Part shown: piece by piece, positions 21,886 through 28,921 of the stretch
Numbering within the stretch: position 1 is the stretch's first letter
Layout: every line of letters starts with the position of its first letter
Assembly (NCBI GenBank): GCA_003141715.1
Contig: PLNF01000106.1
Location: 50,464-105,166 of the forward strand
DNA: 54,703 bases
Source of the DNA: Bacteroidales bacterium
GTDB taxonomy: Bacteria; Bacteroidota; Bacteroidia; Bacteroidales; VadinHA17
Direction of reading: 5' to 3'
Program-made: the position numbers and the translations under genes
Notes under the pieces: model-generated
What the model was told of the DNA's origin: nothing
What the model saw: only the letters and a program-made list of their open reading frames with translations
Database searches by the model: none

Positions 21886-22462
21886 TTTTCATCCATCTGA
21901 AACCATTGCTATCAAAGCCTGCAAGATCGATAATGCGATCAACTACAGTCATAACAAGATCATCTATGGTTTTGGGATTACTGTAGAATGAAGGTGTCGC
22001 CGGACAAATAATTGCTCCTGCCAGGGTAAGTATTTTCATATTATTAATATGTATCAGGCTGTAAGGAGTCTCACGCGGAACAATTATCAGCCTTCTTTTT
22101 TCCTTCAGCATCACATCAGCGGTACGGGCAATCAGATCATCGGAGGTTCCGTTAGCGATTCGTCCAATTGTACCCATCGCTGCAGGACAGATAATCATTG
22201 TGTCATATTGAGAAGACCCTGACGCGAACGGGGCATAAAATGTTTTATTGTCAAACTCCTTCGCAGAGCCTTCATCGTGAAATTTTGACCCAATCTCAGA
22301 CTCCCAGATCTCCTTGCCAGTATCTGAAAAAATTACAGCAATCTCTTCAATGGGGCTTTTTAACTGCTCAAGTTTCTCCAGTAGTTTACGGGCATAGATT
22401 GAACCGCTGGCTCCGGTTATGGCAAGAATTATTTTTCTGTTATGATTTTCTAAATCCTTCAT
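21878..22462 (-). CDS. ubiX: UbiX-family flavin prenyltransferase
   Basis: This 194-residue flavoprotein attaches dimethylallyl phosphate to FMN to make prenyl-FMN, the cofactor of UbiD decarboxylases. Motifs: IILAITGASGSIYARKLLE at the N-terminus, FASGSSQYDTMIICPAAMGT mid-protein, ANGTSDDLIARTADVMLKEK, and RLIIVPRETPYSLIHINNM. The family has all of these, in this order. No ubiD is in the window. A TATCTTTG -7 element is 20 nt upstream of the ATG. The downstream FMN-type gene overlaps it. Confidence 0.92.
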   Translation of the reverse strand: MKDLENHNRKIILAITGASGSIYARKLLEKLEQLKSPIEEIAVIFSDTGKEIWESEIGSKFHDEGSAKEFDNKTFYAPFASGSSQYDTMIICPAAMGTIGRIANGTSDDLIARTADVMLKEKRRLIIVPRETPYSLIHINNMKILTLAGAIICPATPSFYSNPKTIDDLVMTVVDRIIDLAGFDSNGFRWMKNG

Positions 22463-22482
22463 TCTGGTTTTGAAAAGCGGAA

Positions 22483-22490
22483 CAAAGATA
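22483..22490 (-). promoter_or_regulatory. -7 element TATCTTTG for ubiX
   Basis: TAnnTTTG match on the minus strand, about 20 nt before the ATG. No -33 element found. Confidence 0.5.
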
Positions 22491-22555
22491 ATGATTTCAT
22501 ATCAACCTGGAATTGAGTGGAAATGTTTATAAGCAGGTTCTGTTAACTGTGCTAA

Positions 22556-22664
22556 ACCCCCTCGCCCGCCAACCGGCGGGCACTCCCCCCAAGGGGGGAG
22601 AAATTCTCTGTATATAAGTGTAATCCAACTAAAGATCTGAGATTTTTCTCCCCCCCCGGGGGAG
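22556..22664. repeat. REP-like GC-rich hairpins
   Basis: CCCCCTCGCCCGCC-AA-CCGGCGGGCACTCCCCCC, then AAGGGGGGAGAAATTCTCTG, and CTCCCCCCCCGGGGGAGATG. Nested palindromes of the same family as 17620-17680 and 27690-27880. Confidence 0.75.
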
Positions 22665-22808
22665 ATGCCGCAAAGCGGCAGAGGGGTTTTACTCACGAAA
22701 CAGAATCCCTTACAGCAAATGCCGCAAAGCGGCAGAGGGGTTTTACTCACGAAACAGAATCCCTTAGAGCAAATGCCGCAAAGCGGCAGAGGGGTTTTTC
22801 AACCCGAG
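22665..22808 (+). repeat. 54-bp tandem repeat, about 2.7 copies
   Basis: Units start at 22665, 22719 and 22773 (exact 54-bp period). Each has ATGCCGCAAAGCGGCAGAGG, then GGTTTTACTCACGAAACAG and AATCCCTTA. The third degenerates at GGGGTTTTTCAACCCGAG. CCGC-AAA-GCGG is a hairpin in each. Confidence 0.9.
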
Positions 22809-22818
22809 TCAGAGGAAA

Positions 22819-23508
22819 CTAAGTCATTTTCAGTAGCCTCTCAGTCAAAATGCCAATCCCTATAGAAGCTTTTTCCAATATCACCTCCACCTTCCTGTCA
22901 ACCGGAACAACAACCTCTTTAGGATCAATTAGCCAGAGAGATGCTTTCACCGGTGCATAGCTTATCAAACCTGCTGCCGGATAGACATTTAATGAGGAAC
23001 CTACCACGACAAAAATATCTGCATCCCCGGTAAGGGTTGCCGCCTCATTCATCATTGGAACCTCTTCTCCAAACCAGACAATATGCGGCCGAAGCTGGCT
23101 GCCTTTTTCACACCTGTCGCCGGGATTAATATCCTTATAACCTATATCATAAATGAGTGAGGGATCAATACTGCTCCTTGCCTTTGTAAGCTCTCCGTGA
23201 AGATGTAATATCTTAGAGCTGCCAGCTCTTTCATGCAGGTCATCAATATTTTGTGTTATAATATGTACATCAAAATATTTTTCAAGCTGAGCCAATCCGA
23301 AATGGCCTTCATTTGGTTTACTCGAAGCCAATTGCCTTCTTCTTTCATTATAGAATCTTAGTACCAGATCTCTGTTTTTCACCCAGGCCATAGGTGTAGC
23401 AACCTCAGTTACATCGTACTCTTCCCATAGTCCGCCGGAATCCCTGAAAGTTTTGATCCCGCTTTCGGAGCTCATACCGGCGCCGGTAAGGATGACTAAA
23501 CGTTTCAT
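22819..23508 (-). CDS. cobB: Sirtuin NAD-dependent protein deacylase
   Basis: This 229-residue cytosolic enzyme removes acyl groups from lysines using NAD. Visible motifs: VILTGAGMSSESGIKTFRD (NAD binding) at the N-terminus, IITQNIDDLHERAGS, the catalytic HGE in LHLHGELTKARS, and VVVGSSLNVYPAAGL. No paired CxxC zinc cysteines are seen, which occurs in class III-like short forms. FYNERRRQL provides the Tyr-Arg pair associated with succinyl/malonyl-lysine preference; that specificity is inference. It is a single gene between a REP cluster and a 4HB cassette. Confidence 0.9.
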   Translation of the reverse strand: MKRLVILTGAGMSSESGIKTFRDSGGLWEEYDVTEVATPMAWVKNRDLVLRFYNERRRQLASSKPNEGHFGLAQLEKYFDVHIITQNIDDLHERAGSSKILHLHGELTKARSSIDPSLIYDIGYKDINPGDRCEKGSQLRPHIVWFGEEVPMMNEAATLTGDADIFVVVGSSLNVYPAAGLISYAPVKASLWLIDPKEVVVPVDRKVEVILEKASIGIGILTERLLKMT

Positions 23509-23552
23509 TTTTATAAGATTAATTTATAAAGATAGGTAATCGTTTTTAGATA

Positions 23553-23606
23553 GGACAAAGGGACGATGGGACGAAGAGACTGAGTGACTTAGAGACTTAG
23601 AGACTT
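23553..23606 (+). repeat. 8-nt word array, left arm of 4HB locus 5
   Basis: GGACAAAG, GGACGATG, GGACGAAG, AGACTGAG, TGACTTAG, AGACTTAG, AGACTT in perfect 8-nt register. It runs into the stop codon of the 4HB gene (23606-23608). Inverse of 24046-24138. Confidence 0.92.
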
Positions 23607-23977
23607 TACCAACTCCAATTCTCAGGATGGAGTGCCATGTTTACTAGTTTCCCTAATGTTTTGTTATAGGTTTCGTTTAGATCATTATGCTCTGTTTCAG
23701 TAATATATCCACAATTTAATGAGAAATCAAGCCAGGTTTGGGTTTCAGCAGCTTCGCTTTCAGAATCTGAAAGTTTTGAAACAAAAGATTTTGGGTATCT
23801 TCTTTTTCTGAATGCTTCTGCAAGATTAGCGCAGACCGACCTTGAAGACCGTCTGATTTGATCGGTCAACGAATATGTCTCTTCTTTAGGAAAACCTTTA
23901 GACATTTCAAAGATTTTCATGGCAGTGTCAAATGAGAGGATATACACTTCCAATTCTCTGTGAGATCTAATTTTCAT
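23606..23977 (-). CDS. Four-helix-bundle protein (23S rRNA IVP family), copy 5
   Basis: This 123-residue protein has SHRELEVYILSFDTAMKIFE, SLTDQIRRSSRSVCANLAEA, RKRRYPKSFVSKLSDSESEA and AETQTWLDFSLNCGYI. The IRRSSRSVCANLAEA and E-ETQTWLDFS motifs are diagnostic of the 23S rRNA IVP branch. Function unknown. It is the clearest cassette here: an exact 8-nt array touches the stop codon and the inverse array starts 69 nt before the ATG. Between ATG and upstream array is an inverted repeat TTTAGGT ... ACCTAAA and the leader motif TCGCTG. It lies between cobB and ileS. Confidence 0.92.
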   Translation of the reverse strand: MKIRSHRELEVYILSFDTAMKIFEMSKGFPKEETYSLTDQIRRSSRSVCANLAEAFRKRRYPKSFVSKLSDSESEAAETQTWLDFSLNCGYITETEHNDLNETYNKTLGKLVNMALHPENWSW

Positions 23978-24045
23978 TTTTCAGCGATTTAGGTACGACA
24001 ATAATTATTCCGACCTAAAATTACAAAATATTATTGATCTGGTTC

Positions 24046-24138
24046 TTGTCTCTTTGTCCCTTAGTCTATCCGTCTTTCGTCCCTGCGTCCCTCAGTCTCT
24101 TCGTCTCTAAGTCTCTTAGTCTCTAAGTCGCTAAATCT
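24046..24138 (-). repeat. 8-nt word array, right arm of 4HB locus 5
   Basis: About 11.5 units (GTCTCTTT, GTCCCTTA, GTCTATCC, GTCTTTCG and so on to GTCTCTAA, GTCTCTTA, GTCTCTAA, GTCGCTAA). Inverse of 23553-23606. Confidence 0.92.
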
Positions 24139-24186
24139 CCCCTTCCCCCACTCCCCCCTTCATCTATTTATTATTAGGGATTTTAC

Positions 24187-24194
24187 TATCTTTG
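24187..24194 (+). promoter_or_regulatory. -7 element TATCTTTG for ileS
   Basis: TAnnTTTG match, 43 nt before the ileS ATG. The -33 position is not conserved. Confidence 0.5.
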
Positions 24195-24237
24195 ACCGAA
24201 ATTTTTTGTACTACAAATATTATTAATCGCAGATCCA

Positions 24238-27200
24238 ATGGGGAAACGGTTTCCTGAATATAAAGGTCTTGATCTATCGCAGGTAAATAAAGAGATTCTC
24301 AGAATATGGGATGAGAATGATACTTTCAACAGAAGTGTCCGTGAAGTAAACGGAAAAGGTGAGTTTGTATTTTATGAAGGTCCGCCTTCTGCAAACGGCA
24401 TACCCGGGATACATCACGTTATGGCTCGTACGATCAAGGATGCAATCTGCCGTTTCAAAACACAATGCGGATACGAGGTGAAACGCAAGGCTGGCTGGGA
24501 TACCCATGGACTGCCTGTTGAACTCGGTGTTGAGGCTGCTCTTGGTATCACAAAAGAAGATATCGGCACAAAAATATCGATTGAAGACTACAATAAAGAA
24601 TGCCGTACCGCTGTAATGAAATATACCGACCTGTGGGAAGACCTGACACGCAAAATGGGATACTGGGTCAATATGGATCATCCGTATGTGACGTATGATA
24701 ACCGGTATATTGAAACACTCTGGTGGCTCCTTCAGCAACTCTATAAAAACGGATATCTTTATAAGGGTTATACAATTCAACCATATTCCCCTGCAGCAGG
24801 AACCGGATTGAGCTCCCATGAGCTTAACCTCCCCGGCTGCTACCGCGATGTAAAAGACACCACCTGTATCGCCCTGTTTAAGCTTATAAGGGATAAAAAA
24901 TCGGAATTTCTTTATAATAAAATTGATACTGCTGATTTGCATATGATGGCCTGGACCACAACACCATGGACACTTCCATCAAACACTGCATTGGCTGTCG
25001 GAAAAGAGATCGTATATATAAAGGTAAGAAGCTTCAATCCCTATTCCGGCGATCCGATCACTGTGATCATTGCAAAAGATCTCCTCAATGCTTTGTTTCC
25101 CGAATCGAATGCCGGTCTTGAATTCTCAGAGTATAAACCAGGTGATAAAAAGATCCCTTTCAGAGTTTCAGGGGAATTCACCGGGGCTGAGCTTGAGGGC
25201 ATTAACTATGAACAGCTTATCGACTGGATGAACCCGGGAGAAGGTGCATTCCGTGTATTAACAGGTGATTTTGTCACAACTGAAGATGGTACAGGCATCG
25301 TTCATATTGCCCCTACTTTTGGAGCCGATGACTACCGTATATCAAAGGAAACCGGAGTCCCTCCTCTTCTTGTTAAAAGGAAAGATGGCACCTATGGTCC
25401 TATGGTTGATAGACGAGGCTACCTGGTTCCGGTTGCAGATCTTGACGAATCTTTTGTTAAACAAAGTGTCAACAAAAATACATATGCCGGATTCGAGGCT
25501 CGTCCGGTTAAAAATGAATACGATGCCAGTCTCCCTCCCGAAACTGAAACCATAGATGTCGAAATAGCAGTAATGCTAAAACAGCAGGGAAAAGTATTCA
25601 GGATTGAGAAGCAGATACACAGCTATCCTCATTGCTGGAGAACCGACAAACCCGTTTTATACTATCCGCTCGATTCCTGGTTCATACGAACTACGGCTTT
25701 CCGCGATCGTATGATTGAGCTTAATAATACTATCAACTGGAAACCGCAATCCACAGGTACCGGGAGGTTTGGCAAGTGGCTCGAAAACCTAGTTGACTGG
25801 AATCTCTCCCGTTCGCGCTACTGGGGAACTCCTCTGCCTATATGGATAACGGAAGACAAAAAAGAGGAAAAATGTATTGGATCAGCTACTGAGCTTAAAC
25901 TTGAGATTGAAAAATCAATAAAAGCAGGATTCATGAAGAAGAATCCGCTTGCAGAATTTACTGAAGGAGACAATTCACCGGAGAACTATGAACATTTTGA
26001 CCTGCACCGGCCATTTGTTGATGATATATTCCTTGTGAGCGATGCCGGAAAGAAAATGTTCCGTGAGCCTGACCTGATAGATGGCTGGTTCGACTCCGGA
26101 GCGATGCCTTATGCACAAGCACATTATCCTTTTGAGAATAAAGATAATTTCAGTAAGATGTTTCCAGCCGATTATGTTGCCGAAGGTGTCGACCAGACAA
26201 GGGGCTGGTTTTTTACACTTCATGCCATTGCAACAATGATCTCAGACTCAGTTGCTTTCAAAAACATTATTTCAAACGGACTTGTACTTGATAAGAATGG
26301 AAACAAAATGTCGAAGAGACTCGGAAATGCGGTCGATGCATTTTCTGCTATCGAGGAATATGGTTCCGATCCGCTGCGCTGGTATATGATAACCAACTCG
26401 CAACCCTGGGATAATCTTAAGTTCGATATTTCAGGAGTGGATGAAGTTAAGCGCAAGTTCTTCGGCACCTTATACAATACCTATTCCTTCTTTTCACTCT
26501 ATGCGAACGTTGACAATTTCAGATACACCGAAAAAGAGATTCCGGTTAATGAGAGACCCGAGATAGATCGTTGGATAATTTCCCTTCTCAACTCACTTGT
26601 TAAAGAAGTCGGGAATTGTTATAATGACTACGATCTGACCCGTGCAGGACGTGCAATACAGGATTTTGTAACCGAAAACCTTAGTAACTGGTATGTGCGC
26701 CTGAACAGGAAACGTTACTGGGGCGGGGATTATGACAAGGATAAACTTTCAGCATATCAGACTCTCTTTGTCTGCCTGGAAACTGTAAGCCAGCTTGCTG
26801 CTCCGATAGCTCCATTCTATATGGACCGGCTTTTCAGCGATCTTAATGATGTCACCGGAAGACATAAAGAAAACTCGGTTCATCTTATTCTTTTCCCTGA
26901 ATATGATGAATCGCTTATTGACACGGCACTCGAGGAAAGAATGGATATTGCCCAGAAAGTATCTTCCATGATTCTCGGATTACGCAGAAAAGTAAGCATC
27001 AAAGTACGGCAGCCCCTGGCGAGGATAATGGTCCCTGTTCCTGATAAGTATTTCAGAGAAAAGTTTGAAGCTGTTAAAGATCTGATACTTGCCGAGGTCA
27101 ATGTAAAAGAAGTTGAGTATATTGATGACACCGCCTCAATCCTTGTCAGGAAAATAAAACCAAATTTCAAAACACTTGGTCCCCGGTATGGCAAACTGAT

Positions 27201-27675
27201 GAAAGAGATCACCAATTCTATCTCAGCGCTAACACCCCGGGAGATCGTCGCTTTTGAAAACAATGGAAATCATCCTGTCACAATTAACGGCCAACAGATA
27301 GTACTCACAGCAGAAGATGTTGAGATAATTTCCGAGGATATTCCCGGATGGCAGGTCGCGAATGACGGTAAACTCACTGTTGCTCTTGATATAACTGTAT
27401 CCGACGATCTGCGATATGAAGGTATCGCACGCGAGTTTGTCAACAGGATCCAGAATATCCGTAAGGAGAATGGGTTCGATGTCACCGACAAGATAACAGT
27501 ACTTATTGAAAATCATGAGTTTGTACGTGAAGCGGTAACGAGACATGCTTCATATATAGCTTCACAGACACTAGCGACAGCAGTGACGCTCGTGAATAGT
27601 TTCCCTGATAATAATACAAGGGAGGTGGAGATTGATGAGGTGGCGGTGAAGGTGCTGGTCACGAAGAATAGCTGA
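24238..27675 (+). CDS. ileS: Isoleucyl-tRNA synthetase
   Basis: This 1145-residue class I synthetase charges tRNA-Ile in the cytoplasm. The HIGH site is GIPGIHH near residues 54-60 (in PPSANGIPGIHHVMARTIKD), as in the longer eukaryote-like type found in many Bacteroidota. The KMSKR loop is at residues 690-694 (GNKMSKRLGN). The editing domain lies between, with WTTTPWTLPSNTALAVG. The anticodon-binding region follows with WYVRLNRKRYWGG and a long C-terminal extension. Length is normal for this type. The gene is complete and monocistronic, followed by REP repeats. Confidence 0.97.
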   Translation: MGKRFPEYKGLDLSQVNKEILRIWDENDTFNRSVREVNGKGEFVFYEGPPSANGIPGIHHVMARTIKDAICRFKTQCGYEVKRKAGWDTHGLPVELGVEAALGITKEDIGTKISIEDYNKECRTAVMKYTDLWEDLTRKMGYWVNMDHPYVTYDNRYIETLWWLLQQLYKNGYLYKGYTIQPYSPAAGTGLSSHELNLPGCYRDVKDTTCIALFKLIRDKKSEFLYNKIDTADLHMMAWTTTPWTLPSNTALAVGKEIVYIKVRSFNPYSGDPITVIIAKDLLNALFPESNAGLEFSEYKPGDKKIPFRVSGEFTGAELEGINYEQLIDWMNPGEGAFRVLTGDFVTTEDGTGIVHIAPTFGADDYRISKETGVPPLLVKRKDGTYGPMVDRRGYLVPVADLDESFVKQSVNKNTYAGFEARPVKNEYDASLPPETETIDVEIAVMLKQQGKVFRIEKQIHSYPHCWRTDKPVLYYPLDSWFIRTTAFRDRMIELNNTINWKPQSTGTGRFGKWLENLVDWNLSRSRYWGTPLPIWITEDKKEEKCIGSATELKLEIEKSIKAGFMKKNPLAEFTEGDNSPENYEHFDLHRPFVDDIFLVSDAGKKMFREPDLIDGWFDSGAMPYAQAHYPFENKDNFSKMFPADYVAEGVDQTRGWFFTLHAIATMISDSVAFKNIISNGLVLDKNGNKMSKRLGNAVDAFSAIEEYGSDPLRWYMITNSQPWDNLKFDISGVDEVKRKFFGTLYNTYSFFSLYANVDNFRYTEKEIPVNERPEIDRWIISLLNSLVKEVGNCYNDYDLTRAGRAIQDFVTENLSNWYVRLNRKRYWGGDYDKDKLSAYQTLFVCLETVSQLAAPIAPFYMDRLFSDLNDVTGRHKENSVHLILFPEYDESLIDTALEERMDIAQKVSSMILGLRRKVSIKVRQPLARIMVPVPDKYFREKFEAVKDLILAEVNVKEVEYIDDTASILVRKIKPNFKTLGPRYGKLMKEITNSISALTPREIVAFENNGNHPVTINGQQIVLTAEDVEIISEDIPGWQVANDGKLTVALDITVSDDLRYEGIAREFVNRIQNIRKENGFDVTDKITVLIENHEFVREAVTRHASYIASQTLATAVTLVNSFPDNNTREVEIDEVAVKVLVTKNS

Positions 27676-27900
27676 GAGATCCAGACCCCCTTTTAATTCC
27701 CACCAAGGGGGAAAAAAATCTTCTTTTTTTCGAGTTTTTTCTCCCCCACTGGGGGAGATGTCCCGCTGAAGCGGGACAGAGGGGTTTTCCAACCCGAGAC
27801 AGAATTGTTTTAGGGGAGATGCCGCCCTTGCTTCGCCGAAGCGGCTACGCGAAGGCGAAGGAAGCGGCAGAGGGGTTCTACAACCCGAAGCAGAATCCTC
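27676..27900. repeat. Mosaic of REP-like elements
   Basis: CTCCCCCACTGGGGGAGATG, GTCCCGCTGAAGCGGGACAG and, at 27813-27876, GGGGAGATGCCGCCC-TTGCTTCGCCGAAGCGGCTA with an AGAGGGGTT end. That last 60-bp unit recurs almost identically at 32006-32071. No gene. Confidence 0.8.
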
Positions 27901-27941
27901 CAGAAGGGCATGTGGAATATGGTCAAAACCTAAATTTTAAC

Positions 27942-27949
27942 TACATTTG
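27942..27949 (+). promoter_or_regulatory. -7 element TACATTTG for the uxs-dnaG operon
   Basis: TAnnTTTG match, 30 nt before the ATG at 27980. -33 not conserved. Confidence 0.5.
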
Positions 27950-27979
27950 TTTCAGCATCAAACCAGTTAATCATATCAG

Positions 27980-28918
27980 ATGAAACGTATTCTCGTCACC
28001 GGCGGCGCCGGTTTTATAGGATCTCACCTTTGTGAACGATTACTTAATCTGGGCCATGAGGTGATTTGCCTCGACAACTATTTCACAGGATCAAAAATGA
28101 ATATAATCCATCTTCTCAATAATCCATATTTTGAGCTGATACGGCACGACGTTACAATGCCTCTCTTTGTTGAGACAGATGAGATCTACAACCTCGCTTG
28201 TCCGGCTTCACCCGTTCACTACCAGTATAATGGCATTAAAACCATCAAGACATCGGTGATGGGAGCTATCAATACACTCGGACTTGCGAAAAGGACAAAG
28301 TCAAAGATACTGCAGGCTTCAACCAGCGAGGTTTATGGCGATCCCGAAGTACATCCTCAGCATGAAGCTTACTGGGGAAATGTCAACCCACTCGGCCCAA
28401 GGGCATGTTATGATGAAGGGAAGAGATGTGCTGAAACACTTTTTATGAACTACCACGATCAGAATAAGGTGCGTATCAAGATTGCCCGGATCTTTAATAC
28501 ATACGGCCCGAAAATGAATTCTCACGACGGCAGGGTTGTTTCAAACTTTATTGTACAGGCGCTTAAAGGGGAGGATATTACGATCTACGGTGACGGATCC
28601 CACACACGCAGTTTTCAGTATGTTGACGACCTTATCGATGGTCTTATTAAATTAATGGATACTCCTGATAGTTTTACAGGACCGGTAAATCTTGGAAATC
28701 CTGTAGAGATAACAATCAGTTCTCTTGCCGGTATGATAATAAAAATGACCGGATCAAAATCAAAGATCGTTTATCTTCCTCTTCCTCAGGATGATCCAAA
28801 ACAACGCAGGCCCGATATTTCTCTTGCAAAAAAAGAATTAGGCTGGTTTCCTAAAGTTGACGCAGAAACGGGGCTCTCAAAAACTGTAGAGTATTTTAGG
28901 GCAGTAGTGAAGAAGTGA
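27980..28918 (+). CDS. uxs: UDP-glucuronate decarboxylase (UDP-xylose synthase)
   Basis: This 312-residue extended short-chain dehydrogenase/reductase converts UDP-glucuronate to UDP-xylose using bound NAD. Motifs: [17 protein letters not shown] (Rossmann), [63 protein letters not shown] (catalytic YxxxK) and [15 protein letters not shown]. All are close to the UXS consensus. UDP-xylose would feed surface polysaccharide synthesis, consistent with the capsule-type genes at 15948-19397. dnaG starts only 3 bp after the stop, so the two are cotranscribed. Confidence 0.92.
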   Translation: MKRILVTGGAGFIGSHLCERLLNLGHEVICLDNYFTGSKMNIIHLLNNPYFELIRHDVTMPLFVETDEIYNLACPASPVHYQYNGIKTIKTSVMGAINTLGLAKRTKSKILQASTSEVYGDPEVHPQHEAYWGNVNPLGPRACYDEGKRCAETLFMNYHDQNKVRIKIARIFNTYGPKMNSHDGRVVSNFIVQALKGEDITIYGDGSHTRSFQYVDDLIDGLIKLMDTPDSFTGPVNLGNPVEITISSLAGMIIKMTGSKSKIVYLPLPQDDPKQRRPDISLAKKELGWFPKVDAETGLSKTVEYFRAVVKK

Positions 28919-28921
28919 ACC

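Noticed and set aside
22665..22808. 54-bp repeat as CRISPR or integron array
   Set aside because: No unique spacers, no attC-like structure beyond the short hairpin and no integrase nearby.
22502..22865. Short ORFs repeating PLPLCGI or PQSGRGV
   Set aside because: Translations of the 54-bp tandem and REP hairpins, not genes.
13398..23977. 4HB genes inside 23S rRNA intervening sequences
   Set aside because: No rRNA sequence lies on either side of any copy.
13361..24138. Arrays as CRISPR
   Set aside because: Units are 6-16 nt, contiguous and degenerate, with no spacers, and no cas genes are present.
13398..24138. 4HB genes as Avd of a diversity-generating retroelement
   Set aside because: No reverse transcriptase, template repeat or adenine-biased variable repeat pair is visible. 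The proteins fit the rRNA-IVP branch.
24274..24942. 222-codon minus-strand ORF inside ileS
   Set aside because: Antisense shadow of a strongly conserved gene; no signal or motif.
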